Positions 33,378-41,783 of a DNA stretch of 64,000 bases are shown in pieces (position 1 is the stretch's first letter; each line of letters begins with the position of its first letter). The DNA comes from GWE2-51-13 sp942492825 (GTDB lineage Bacteria > Bacillota_I > Bacilli_A > Erysipelotrichales > Erysipelotrichaceae): assembly GCA_942492825.1 (NCBI GenBank), contig OW818635.1, positions 806,001-870,000 of the forward strand, in the 5' to 3' direction. The translations under genes were made by a program, and so were the position numbers. The notes beneath the pieces are model-generated. The model was not told the DNA's origin, made no database searches, and saw only the letters and a program-made list of their open reading frames with translations.

Positions 33378-33821
33378 TCAATCGTTTTGTTTTTGCGTGG
33401 ATCGATATTCTTCGGCCAAACGAACCGCCTGGCGGACCAGATGTTCGCAGGCTTTGACCGTGACACCGTCGACGACGATCGTCGCGCGTTGCTGGTTGGT
33501 GGCCAACAGATCATCGCAGCGTGTCGAACCTTTCGCGGCTTTAAAGGCTTCGCCCAGTTCTTTAATTGCTTGGTAATGTTTTTCCTTTGTGGGTTTATCG
33601 ACTACTTCCCCGTTTCCATACCCTAACCCAAGCGCCATAAAGGCACCGGTGAGGGCACCGCAGGTTTCGCCTAAATGACCCATCCCTCCGCCAAACGACG
33701 ACGAAATCTTGGCAGCTTGTTGGAGCGGAATATCAAATTCTTCCGCATAGGCGCAGAATACGGATTGGGAACAGTTATAACCTTGGTTAAACAATGCGAC
33801 GGCTTTTTCTTCGAGGTTCAT
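33378..33821 (-). CDS. C_GCAxxG_C_C family redox-type protein
   Basis: A 147-residue protein of the family named for its Cys pattern: GYNCSQSVF, GETCGALTGAF, RCDDL and KACEHLVR supply four conserved Cys, with FGGGMG before them. Members are thought to bind metal or act in redox reactions and often sit next to oxidoreductases. The start overlaps the PHP phosphatase stop by 4 bases. Physiological role unknown. Confidence 0.85.
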   Translation of the reverse strand: MNLEEKAVALFNQGYNCSQSVFCAYAEEFDIPLQQAAKISSSFGGGMGHLGETCGALTGAFMALGLGYGNGEVVDKPTKEKHYQAIKELGEAFKAAKGSTRCDDLLATNQQRATIVVDGVTVKACEHLVRQAVRLAEEYRSTQKQND

Positions 33822-34594
33822 GCTTCGATCTCTCTTTCCACCGGTTTCGGGTAAATGTTTTTACGTTTCGGTTGCGCATGCTTTTCATCCAGATATTTCA
33901 GAAACGCATATGCATCGCGATTGACGATGAGTTCTTCGGGGAAATCGGCTCTTTCGATCACGTCCAAGCATTTCGCGATACCGCCGACTTGACTATAATG
34001 ATGGGCATCACTGCTTAAGAGGATTTTGACCCCCTTCGCCTTGCATAGTTTCAACATTTCCAAGTTATTCTTCACCGTGTCTTTGCGTAAACCATCCATA
34101 AACAAGGAATTGTTATTGACTTCAAGAAGTACGTCGTACGCTTTGGCCGCATCGGTCAAACGATCGTAGTCCAAGGGACAATCCCCGTCGTCAGGATGGG
34201 TGATCGCGTCCACCCAACCGCTTTTCATCGCGTTGATCATCGCGTCGGTGTTTTGCTTCTTGGTACCTTCCGTGTAACAGAACTTATGGATCCCGGCCAA
34301 ACGTAGGTCCAATCCGGACATGAGTTTTTCATCCATGCTTAAGGTTCCGTCGTAATCTAGAATGTTGATCTCAGCTCCAAACAACAACCGTAGATTTTCA
34401 TAAACACGAGGCACGATCCGCTGGTTGGCGAAATAGAGGTAGCAGCACGTCCCCGGCACCCCTTCCGCATGTTCGGTGATGCCTAACACTTTGAGATTTT
34501 TTTCTTGCGCAGCGTGAATCAATTCGCTCATCGTACTATAAGCGTGTCCGCTGGCGGTGGTGTGGGTATGTAGATCCATTTCGTTTTGAAACAT
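33818..34594 (-). CDS. PHP-domain phosphatase (YcdX/histidinol-phosphatase-like)
   Basis: A 258-residue PHP-family metal-dependent phosphatase: DLHTHTTASGHAYST at the N-terminus, GITEHAEG, GAEINILDYDG, THPDDGDC, LLEVNNNS and SSDAHH provide the metal ligands. The family includes YcdX, which dephosphorylates small phosphoesters. GGAGG precedes the ATG. It lies downstream of the KDPG aldolase and may remove phosphate from a pathway intermediate. Confidence 0.85.
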   Translation of the reverse strand: MFQNEMDLHTHTTASGHAYSTMSELIHAAQEKNLKVLGITEHAEGVPGTCCYLYFANQRIVPRVYENLRLLFGAEINILDYDGTLSMDEKLMSGLDLRLAGIHKFCYTEGTKKQNTDAMINAMKSGWVDAITHPDDGDCPLDYDRLTDAAKAYDVLLEVNNNSLFMDGLRKDTVKNNLEMLKLCKAKGVKILLSSDAHHYSQVGGIAKCLDVIERADFPEELIVNRDAYAFLKYLDEKHAQPKRKNIYPKPVEREIEA

Positions 34595-34664
34595 GATGTA
34601 ACCTCCGAACCTTCTTTTTTAGTATAGCACTTTGTTTTTGAAGAAAAAACGGCTTCTTCTTTTT

Positions 34665-35288
34665 TCAGCGTTTTCCGATCAGAATCGCTTGACGCGCTTT
34701 GCGCGTAACTTCTTCGAGAAAATCCGGGTCGTTGTTTTTTTTCAGATCCACCAATCCGCTTCCCAATCCGACACAAACGGCGCCGGCTTCGAGGTAGGAT
34801 TGCATGTTGGAAACATCGATTCCACCCGTTACCATGATCGATACCGACGGAAGCGGCGCTTTGATGTTTTTGATGTATCCGACCCCTAACTGACTGGCCG
34901 GAAAAAGTTTGACCATCGTAGCTCCATGTGTGATCGCATTGACGATTTCGGTCGGTGAAAACACGCCGGGAATCATTAAGATATCCTGTGAAGTACAGTA
35001 TTCCAATACCTCGGGGTTGAAGATGGGCGAGACGATAAACTTCGCGCCGGCTTGGATGCTTTCTTTGGCTTGATCAAGGGTCAACACCGTTCCGGCACCA
35101 AGAAGAATGTTATCCATGCTTCTGAGTTCTTCGATCGCTTCATATCCACCTTTGTTTTCGACGGTAATCTCAAGGGCATGGATTCCACCATCGAGTAGAG
35201 CTTGCGCGACGTTTTTAATATTCGTCGCATCCGCGTGACGGATGACGGCGACGACGCCGTCTTGACTTAGTTGAATTGGGGTAATCAT
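34665..35288 (-). CDS. eda: KDPG/KHG aldolase (Eda)
   Basis: A 207-residue class I aldolase cleaving 2-keto-3-deoxy-6-phosphogluconate or related substrates to pyruvate and an aldehyde. VVAVIRHADA, LEITVEN, the GAGTVLT segment, the Schiff-base lysine in MVKLFPASQLG and VTGGID are all in place. The start overlaps the phosphotriesterase-like gene by 4 bases. It is the likely end of the sugar-acid pathway encoded at 34.6-39.8 kb. Confidence 0.92.
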   Translation of the reverse strand: MITPIQLSQDGVVAVIRHADATNIKNVAQALLDGGIHALEITVENKGGYEAIEELRSMDNILLGAGTVLTLDQAKESIQAGAKFIVSPIFNPEVLEYCTSQDILMIPGVFSPTEIVNAITHGATMVKLFPASQLGVGYIKNIKAPLPSVSIMVTGGIDVSNMQSYLEAGAVCVGLGSGLVDLKKNNDPDFLEEVTRKARQAILIGKR

Positions 35289-36226
35289 GCCGAAACCTCA
35301 CGCAGCGCTAGCGCTCTGCGGGGATTATTGGTAAACAGATCCTCGATAATTCGATCCGCATCCAGATTCGCTTCGATCAGGCGATTTCGTAGTTCAGGCT
35401 TAAATTCAACAAGCAATGAATCTAAACCTGGCTTGCCGCCAAATCCTTTGAAGTAGCTTTGACGGGCAAAGTCGCCGCTTAAGAGGATCTGGGTATGTTT
35501 GTAGATCTTCGCCAACTTGATGATGAAATCGATCGCGCGTTCTTTGGTGTTGTATTTGGTTTTAGGGATCGAGTCGTAGCCCAAAAAAGCACCGCGATCG
35601 ATCAGTTTTTCATGCAGTTCGAAGTTGGGATTTTGGTCCATATGGCCCAAAATCACGGAACTCGGTTTAACGCCAAACGAAGCAAAGAGATCCAATTGTT
35701 CGTTGGCCATCGTTCCGTTTTGGGTGTGGGTGGTGATCGGGATTCCCGTGGCTAAGTGTGCGATTGAGATGGCATGCAATCCGGTGAGTTCCCAAGGTTG
35801 AATACTATCTTTACTCGTTCCGATCTTGAGAATCCCCGGCTTGACGCCGTCGATCCCCGTTTGAATTTCGGTGATCAGTTCTTTCGCCACATCTTCAGCG
35901 TTACGGTTTTCCAAATAGCTTCGATTGTATGTACCTTTATTGAAACCAGCGGTTCCAACAACAAAAACACCGGACATTTCGGAGAGTTCTTTTAATTTCG
36001 ATAAGTCGCGTCCGTAATCGACGGTCGTGACTTCGACGATCAGATTTCCTCCGGCTTGTTTAAACAGTTCAAGATCTTGACTTATTTTTGGGAGATCACT
36101 TAACTCCATACTTGCATTTTCAGCTAAGACCTCAGGGGTCGCAAGTGTATAAAGATGTTCATGGACATAAGCTGCTTTCAGTTGATTCGCGTCTATTCTC
36201 CCGGTGACGGTTTGGATACTGGACAT
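35285..36226 (-). CDS. Phosphotriesterase-like lactonase/hydrolase
   Basis: A 313-residue amidohydrolase-fold protein of the PTE-homology group. Metal ligands are visible: HEH near residue 31, the carbamylated Lys in ILKIGTSK, His in ITTHTQNG, His in ILGHMDQNP and Asp in LLSGDFAR. Relatives in Bacillota hydrolyse phosphorylated sugar lactones. The ATG at 36226 uses AGGAG in the end of the FAD gene. With an SDR and KDPG aldolase next to it, opening of a phospho-sugar lactone is the most natural role, by inference. Confidence 0.85.
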   Translation of the reverse strand: MSSIQTVTGRIDANQLKAAYVHEHLYTLATPEVLAENASMELSDLPKISQDLELFKQAGGNLIVEVTTVDYGRDLSKLKELSEMSGVFVVGTAGFNKGTYNRSYLENRNAEDVAKELITEIQTGIDGVKPGILKIGTSKDSIQPWELTGLHAISIAHLATGIPITTHTQNGTMANEQLDLFASFGVKPSSVILGHMDQNPNFELHEKLIDRGAFLGYDSIPKTKYNTKERAIDFIIKLAKIYKHTQILLSGDFARQSYFKGFGGKPGLDSLLVEFKPELRNRLIEANLDADRIIEDLFTNNPRRALALREVSA

Positions 36227-36227
36227 A

Positions 36228-37535
36228 TCAATCTCCTTTCGACAGGATCGCCCCATCGGCGATCAATCGGTTCTGTAGGCTACGTACATCAAGTTGGCTT
36301 GGGGATGTTTGCGTTTGGACGCACAAGGCCGCGGCGGTTCCGGCGGCTTGTCCCATCGCCATGCATTGTCCCATGCTTCGAACGGAAGCGTGGGCATCAT
36401 GGGTGGCGGAGAGACACCGACCGGCAACCAAGAGATTTTCACTTTTTATTGGTAACAAACAACGATAAGGGACTTGATATGTGCTCCCTTCGGGGAGATA
36501 GTTCCATGCGGTCGTCGCACCGGCTTTGTGATCTTCGATCGGTGCACCGCATTCGACCACCGCATCCTCGAACTTTCGGGCATTGAGTACATCATCGCGT
36601 GTCAGAGTGTATTCGCCCAATATCCGGCGTGTTTCACGAACACCGATCTGCGTACTGAAGTTGAGGAAGATGGAGTTCTGATAGCCCGGGAGTTTGTTTT
36701 TCATAAATCTGAAGTATTCCAAAGCTTGACGTCGGCCGAGTACTTCCGCCTTGGATAAGGCCTGGATATCGGTCGGATCGGGCAAGGTCAAACGCACCAT
36801 GTTGGTGGCCATGACCCCCGGTAAGGTAGTGATATGAACGCTGCCCTCTTCGCGGGGCAGTTGATATTCCCCGCTTTGATTGGCTTCTTTCATCCACTCC
36901 CACATTTGATTTTTCGTGAAGGTTTTGGCCGCTTCCGTATCGACGTTTCCGATACGGAAAGTCGTGGTCAAGGATTGGACCGGTTCATGACCGCCGATCC
37001 CGTCAAACGGAATCCCGGCTAAGGCTGCGATATCCGCATCGCCACTGGCATCGATGATGATTTTAGGCGTGATCGTGGTAAAACCGGACTTGTTGACGAT
37101 GATGACGGACGAAATGCGGTTTCCGGATTGGATCACGTCAACCGCAAAGCTATGTAGCAGTAGCGTGACCCCGGCTTCCGTCAAGAGTTCTTCCCATACG
37201 ACTTTCAGGATTTCAGGATCGTAGGTGATACCGGTTCCGGCTCCGTAGGTATTAGGTCTCAGTAACATCGCGTCGCGTTGGCGCAACTTTTCAACGACCA
37301 AGTCAGCCGTACCGCCAATGACTTTTCGTCCTTCTTTGCCGGGAATATATAAACCGTAGAAGGTATCAAGGATGGTGGTGCTGGTTCCACCGATAAAGCC
37401 GTAGCGTTCAACTAATAAGGTCTTGGCACCGGTTTTCGCGGCGGAAATCGCGGCACTCGCCCCGGCACTTCCACCACCAATGACCAGGACCTCGGTTTCG
37501 ATCGTATTCGTTATGTTTTTAGTATAGTTCGTCAT
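36228..37535 (-). CDS. FAD-dependent oxidoreductase (FAD_oxidored type)
   Basis: A 435-residue flavoprotein with an N-terminal dinucleotide-binding GGGSAGASAA, VERYGFIGGTST, ASGDADIAALAG and a C-terminal FAD motif RSMGQCMAMGQAAGTAAAL. This group is common in carbohydrate and sugar-acid clusters, but its reactions are mostly unknown. The ATG overlaps the SDR stop (ATGA). It probably oxidises a sugar-derived substrate in the same pathway as the SDR. Confidence 0.88.
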   Translation of the reverse strand: MTNYTKNITNTIETEVLVIGGGSAGASAAISAAKTGAKTLLVERYGFIGGTSTTILDTFYGLYIPGKEGRKVIGGTADLVVEKLRQRDAMLLRPNTYGAGTGITYDPEILKVVWEELLTEAGVTLLLHSFAVDVIQSGNRISSVIIVNKSGFTTITPKIIIDASGDADIAALAGIPFDGIGGHEPVQSLTTTFRIGNVDTEAAKTFTKNQMWEWMKEANQSGEYQLPREEGSVHITTLPGVMATNMVRLTLPDPTDIQALSKAEVLGRRQALEYFRFMKNKLPGYQNSIFLNFSTQIGVRETRRILGEYTLTRDDVLNARKFEDAVVECGAPIEDHKAGATTAWNYLPEGSTYQVPYRCLLPIKSENLLVAGRCLSATHDAHASVRSMGQCMAMGQAAGTAAALCVQTQTSPSQLDVRSLQNRLIADGAILSKGD

Positions 37536-38305
37536 TGGGCTGTCCAACCTCCGTCCACCGGGAGTACGATTCCGGTGATGAAATCCGCTTCGTCGCTGGC
37601 AAGAAACTCAGCTGCCTTGGCGACGGCTTTGGGATCGCCGAGTTTATTGCGTCCGGCGTAGATCGGTTGTTTTTCATCCATGTAAGCTAATATTTCCGTA
37701 TCGTTTTGGGCTCGTCGGCTCATCGGTGTCTGCATCAACCCGGGCGCAATGACGTTGACCCGGATGTGCTGTTTGGCATAAGTGATCGCCATGGCGCGTG
37801 AGAGACCGATGATGGCGGCTTTGGCGGCCGAGTAAGCATGGGTGCCAAAGAGTTCGTTGCCTCCGGTCAATCCTAATACGGAAGATGTGTTGATGATGCA
37901 TCCGCCGTTTTCTTGTTTCAGCATCGCCCCGACAACATGCTTGCACATGAGAAAGTTGCCGGTTAGGTTAAGGTCGAGGGTTTGTTTAAAACCTTCAAGC
38001 GGAACCAAATGAACCGGTCCGTCCCCAAAGCGACGACCGCTTCCGCCGGCGATATTGAAGAGTACATCGATCGTGGAAAAACGTTCGACGATCTCTTTTA
38101 TAAGTTTTTCGACACTACTTTCGTCCGTACAATCCGCACTGAAATAAGCAAACCGATCCGGATATTGGGAAACAAATGAAGTAACATTACTATTTTCAAC
38201 CGGTAAAATATCGACCGCAATCACATTCACATCTTGCTTCAAAAACTGATGAATGGTCGCTTGACCGATCCCGCCCATGGCGCCGGTAATGACGATCGTC
38301 TTCAT
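37532..38305 (-). CDS. Short-chain dehydrogenase/reductase (SDR)
   Basis: A 257-residue classical SDR: nucleotide-binding TGAMGGIG, NIAGG, active-site Ser in INTSSVLG, YSAAK and the C-terminal LPVDGGWT. D33 after a beta strand (VIAVDIL) favours NAD(H) over NADP(H). Start overlaps the SIS gene stop by 4 bases. It would oxidise or reduce a sugar or sugar-acid intermediate. Confidence 0.9.
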   Translation of the reverse strand: MKTIVITGAMGGIGQATIHQFLKQDVNVIAVDILPVENSNVTSFVSQYPDRFAYFSADCTDESSVEKLIKEIVERFSTIDVLFNIAGGSGRRFGDGPVHLVPLEGFKQTLDLNLTGNFLMCKHVVGAMLKQENGGCIINTSSVLGLTGGNELFGTHAYSAAKAAIIGLSRAMAITYAKQHIRVNVIAPGLMQTPMSRRAQNDTEILAYMDEKQPIYAGRNKLGDPKAVAKAAEFLASDEADFITGIVLPVDGGWTAQ

Positions 38306-39072
38306 TGGTTGCGCAACGTACGACGACGATAATCGTCGTAGGTGTCCTCAAACAGCTTGGCGGAAGCGGGTTTTCCGATGAAGTGCGGACTGGTCAAGAC
38401 TAAGGGCGGTTGACCGGCTTCAGTCAACAGTTGCGCGACACGCGCTTTGATTAAATTTACGATCAAGGTGTTGGCGATCGTCGAAGTCGGTGAAACCGGA
38501 GTTGTGAGATTGGGAATTCTGACCACCGCATCCCCCAAAGGAACACAGGTATCGATGACCAAATCGGCCACATCGATCAATCGTTTTCCGCTGGTATGTT
38601 TGACCGGAGTCTTCAAACAGTTTTCGACGGCCGTGACCGCTACGACGAACATTCCACGCGCTTTGGCACCCATCGCCATTTCAACAACCACATTCCCGAC
38701 ACCGGAGGTTGAGAAAAGCAAGAAAACATCCTGGGGTTTGAAGACGAAGTTTTTGAGGATTTGTTCGGCCAGCCCTTCCACGTTTTCGATAAACATCGCT
38801 TGACGTTGACCGTTGGCGCCGACGACTTGGTTATGGTAGGTCATCGACAGTTCGACGATCGGATGAAAGCCCGGAAAACTGCCATAGCGTGGAAACACTT
38901 CTTCCACCGCCATGCGCGAATGACCCGAACCATAGACATGGACCAGTCCTTCGTGGGAGATCGCATCCGCGAACTTCTGGGATGCGGTTTCGATATTCTC
39001 CATTTGAGTATCTCGAATCTGTTTTTGAATGCTTTCGATGGCGTTGAAATAGTCAAGATAGACTTGATTCAT
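38302..39072 (-). CDS. SIS-domain protein (UPF0309-like), paralog 1
   Basis: A 256-residue single-SIS protein. VYGSGHSRMAVEEVF, LFSTSGVGNVVVEMA, KHTSGKRLIDVADLVIDTC and PTSTIANTLIV match the UPF0309 pattern of putative phosphosugar-binding proteins. GGGGC precedes the ATG. It is closely related to the next gene, 39085-39846, with which it shares most of these blocks, so the two arose by tandem duplication. Isomerase or deaminase activity on an amino-sugar phosphate is plausible. Confidence 0.82.
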   Translation of the reverse strand: MNQVYLDYFNAIESIQKQIRDTQMENIETASQKFADAISHEGLVHVYGSGHSRMAVEEVFPRYGSFPGFHPIVELSMTYHNQVVGANGQRQAMFIENVEGLAEQILKNFVFKPQDVFLLFSTSGVGNVVVEMAMGAKARGMFVVAVTAVENCLKTPVKHTSGKRLIDVADLVIDTCVPLGDAVVRIPNLTTPVSPTSTIANTLIVNLIKARVAQLLTEAGQPPLVLTSPHFIGKPASAKLFEDTYDDYRRRTLRNQ

Positions 39073-39084
39073 AGTGCCCCTTTC

Positions 39085-39846
39085 TCACCGTTGGGTACGG
39101 CGATATTCTTCGATGGCTTCCCGGAAGGTCGCTTTGGACGCATCGGTGCCGATATATTGACCGCCGGTGATGACTTTCGGCGGTTTGCCTGCGTTGGTCA
39201 GATGTTGGGCGACCGTGACTTTTAGCATGTTGACGAGGGTGGAGTTAGCGATAGTGGACAAGGGTCCGACCGGATGATCCAATCCTTCGATACGGATCGC
39301 CGCATCTCCGACCGGCACGCATGTGTCCAATACCAGATCGGCGAAATCAAAGAGTTTCTTGCCGGTCGAATGCGAACTTTTCGTCAGTTCGCTATTCTTC
39401 ATTCCGGTCACGACTACAACTTTGAGTCCGCGTTTTTTAGCCTCGATGGACATATCGATCACGACGTTACCGGTTCCGGAGGTCGAGAATAAGAGAAACA
39501 CATCCTGCGGTTTGAGAATGAAGTTTTCAAGAATATGTGGAGCGAACCCTTCAACATTCTCTAGAAACATGACTTGGGATAATCCGTTGGTTCCGACCAC
39601 TTGACCGTAATAGGTGGTCGAGAGTTCGATGATGGGATGAAATCCCGGATAACTGCCATATCTCGGAAACATTTCTTCGACGCCCATACGGGAATGTCCG
39701 GATCCGTACACATGAACCAATCCATCTTCCAAGATCGAATCCGCAAACCACTTGGCCGCCTGATCGACCTTTGTGCTTTGCGTGGATTCGATCTCCTTGA
39801 CCATATTCAGTACTTTATTGACGTATTCTGTACTTATTTCGCTCAT
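39085..39846 (-). CDS. SIS-domain protein (UPF0309-like), paralog 2
   Basis: A 253-residue protein with VYGSGHSRMGVEEMF, LFSTSGTGNVVIDMS, SHSTGKKLFDFADLVLDTC and PLSTIANSTLVNML. It lies 12 bases upstream of paralog 1 in the same operon and is first to be translated. Keeping two paralogs side by side suggests a heterodimer or two related substrates. Confidence 0.82.
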   Translation of the reverse strand: MSEISTEYVNKVLNMVKEIESTQSTKVDQAAKWFADSILEDGLVHVYGSGHSRMGVEEMFPRYGSYPGFHPIIELSTTYYGQVVGTNGLSQVMFLENVEGFAPHILENFILKPQDVFLLFSTSGTGNVVIDMSIEAKKRGLKVVVVTGMKNSELTKSSHSTGKKLFDFADLVLDTCVPVGDAAIRIEGLDHPVGPLSTIANSTLVNMLKVTVAQHLTNAGKPPKVITGGQYIGTDASKATFREAIEEYRRTQR

Positions 39847-39887
39847 TAACTTGCATTACCTTTCATTTTCAATCACATTATAACAAA

Positions 39888-39915
39888 TTCAAACACATTT
39901 TGTAGGAAATATGCT
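39888..39915 (+). promoter_or_regulatory. Possible promoter of the SGNH hydrolase gene
   Basis: TTCAAA (39888-39893) and TATGCT (39910-39915) with a 16-base spacer, 32 bases before the ATG at 39948. Confidence 0.4.
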
Positions 39916-39947
39916 ATGCTAAATGTATCAAATCTCGAGGTGAACAT

Positions 39948-40961
39948 ATGGAATATTTAGATCTGGATCTACATGGAATCGCGGAGCTTATCGATATTCG
40001 TGGACGAAAAGTAATGTCACGCTATCCCGCCTCCGTCAATCAAGCGATCGGACATACAACCGCTTATCAGTTAACCGGCACGGAAATCCGCTTGGTTCCG
40101 CTGGAAGACTGTTATCTGACGTTGGAATCGATGGGACGTCGTCATGCGACCCGTGTTTTGGTTTATTACGGAAACATGATGTATCCGGAAGAAATCCATT
40201 TCGAAAAGGAGACGACGATTCCGATTTTGATGGCTCGGTTCAACGATATTAACTTAAGCGAAAAGTTCCCACACAAGCATGGTTTCTCATTTAATGTGGT
40301 GAGGGTCGTCATCTTTTCGGAAAATGTGTTGGTTCGATCCATCCACGGAAAACATCGGATCCCGCTTTCTTCTGAAGTTCCGCCATTGAAGATGATGTCC
40401 TATGGGACAAGCATTACCCAAGGTTATAGCCCTACCGCCGCCGATCTGACCTACCCCAACATTCTGGCACGGTGGATCGATGCGGATTTGTCCAATTATG
40501 GCTTGGCCGGGAATTGCATGTGCGAACCGGAAGTCACGGATTTCCTAAAGACTTCAGGAAAATATGATTTGATCGTACTTGAACTTTCCGTCAATATGTT
40601 GGCCAATGGAATTTCGACGGAGGAGTTCGTCCGGCGGGTTTCATATCTACTGACCGAAATAACCACTTATCAACCGGATGCTTTAATTCTATGTCTAGGC
40701 GTTCTTCCCTTTTACGGTGATTACGGGATGAAGAGTCCGCGCGATACGATCGTTTCGAGTGCCCATGATTATCGTTGCGCGTTGGAATCGATTATCGAAG
40801 CGATTCCCAATAACAAGTTGTTTTACATTGATCCAATAACCGCCTTGTCGATGGTGAATCTGACGACGGATTTCATTCATCCCGGAAATTTCGGAATGAT
40901 TGAAATCGCGATGCGGTTGAAACAAGTTTATGATGAAAAAAAATTATCCCCGCAAGGATAA
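39948..40961 (+). CDS. SGNH/GDSL-family hydrolase with N-terminal beta domain
   Basis: A 337-residue protein. The C-terminal half is an SGNH hydrolase: nucleophile Ser in YGTSITQGY, Gly in YGLAGN, ELSVNML in the place of the Asn block, and Asp-His in DFIHPGNFG. The first ~150 residues look like a beta-sandwich of the kind fused to carbohydrate esterases. No signal peptide, so it acts in the cytoplasm, perhaps deacetylating sugars. GAGGTGA precedes the ATG. It diverges from the SIS operon and may share its regulation. Confidence 0.8.
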   Translation: MEYLDLDLHGIAELIDIRGRKVMSRYPASVNQAIGHTTAYQLTGTEIRLVPLEDCYLTLESMGRRHATRVLVYYGNMMYPEEIHFEKETTIPILMARFNDINLSEKFPHKHGFSFNVVRVVIFSENVLVRSIHGKHRIPLSSEVPPLKMMSYGTSITQGYSPTAADLTYPNILARWIDADLSNYGLAGNCMCEPEVTDFLKTSGKYDLIVLELSVNMLANGISTEEFVRRVSYLLTEITTYQPDALILCLGVLPFYGDYGMKSPRDTIVSSAHDYRCALESIIEAIPNNKLFYIDPITALSMVNLTTDFIHPGNFGMIEIAMRLKQVYDEKKLSPQG

Positions 40962-40968
40962 TTTTTTT
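40935..40968. terminator. Bidirectional terminator between SGNH and SIS genes
   Basis: AAATTATCC pairs with GGATAATTT around CCGCAA, with A-run before and T-run after, so it can work in both directions. Confidence 0.8.
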
Positions 40969-40973
40969 GTTTA

Positions 40974-41699
40974 TTAGAAGAAACGGACACGGTCTTCGTA
41001 ACGCGCATACATCGCATCGTTATCGAAACCGTCTAAGTTCTGCGACTGGATGATCGGTGTCGGGAAACCCTCTTTCGCCAACAATTGCATCGCTTCGTTA
41101 ACAATCGTATGTAGGATGATCATGGCGGAGATCGTCGAGGCTGGACCGGTTTTCGCACCGCCGATTTCCATCATCGAATCGCCGAAAGGTACGCAGGTAT
41201 CCAACACGAAATCGACGACTTCGTAGAGTTTCTTCCCGCTGCTATGCCGGCTGGTGATCGCTTGCGATTGTTTGAGATTGGTCAAGCCGATCGTGAAGAT
41301 GCCTTCTTTTCTCGCCCGCATCGCCATTTCGACCGGTACGGTATTGCGTCCCGAGTTGGACACGATGATCATGATGTCGCCCTTCGTGATGCGATATTGA
41401 TTATAGATGATATCCGCCAAGCCCGGCAGTTTTTCGACGTCACCCGAACGACGCGCCCCGTTGGACGGGAGGACATCCGCATCCAACATCGCGTTGATGT
41501 TGGCTAAGCCCCCGGCGCGACCATACATTTCGATGCCGATCATGTGGGAATGTCCGGTACCGAAGATATGGATGATGTGGTTGTCTTTTACGTTTTGCGC
41601 GAACATCGGCGCCAAGGTTTTGATTTTTTCCTTTTGACTTTGGTGGATTTCATTAATGACATCGACTAAATGATTCAGGTATTCGAATTCGTAGTTCAT
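40974..41699 (-). CDS. SIS-domain protein (UPF0309), paralog 3
   Basis: A 241-residue protein nearest to the textbook UPF0309 pattern: IFGTGHSHMIGIEMYGRAGG, VSNSGRNTVPVEMAM, RHSSGKKLYEVVDFVL and GPASTISAM. The ATG at 41699 has GGAGG. It is more distant from paralogs 1 and 2 than they are from each other. It probably binds a phosphorylated amino sugar; no reaction is assigned to the family with certainty. Confidence 0.85.
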   Translation of the reverse strand: MNYEFEYLNHLVDVINEIHQSQKEKIKTLAPMFAQNVKDNHIIHIFGTGHSHMIGIEMYGRAGGLANINAMLDADVLPSNGARRSGDVEKLPGLADIIYNQYRITKGDIMIIVSNSGRNTVPVEMAMRARKEGIFTIGLTNLKQSQAITSRHSSGKKLYEVVDFVLDTCVPFGDSMMEIGGAKTGPASTISAMIILHTIVNEAMQLLAKEGFPTPIIQSQNLDGFDNDAMYARYEDRVRFF

Positions 41700-41760
41700 A
41701 GTTCCCTCCGACACATTGTGTTCTCTACCTTTCATATTACACCAAATTCTTTCAAATTCG

Positions 41761-41783
41761 ATAAAAAAACGTCATTTGACGTT
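41761..41783 (-). terminator. Terminator overlapping the end of the PatB-like gene
   Basis: On the minus strand AACGTC pairs with GACGTT around AAAT, followed by TTTTTTT. The TGA stop (41772-41774) lies inside the hairpin, so the last codons double as terminator. Confidence 0.65.
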
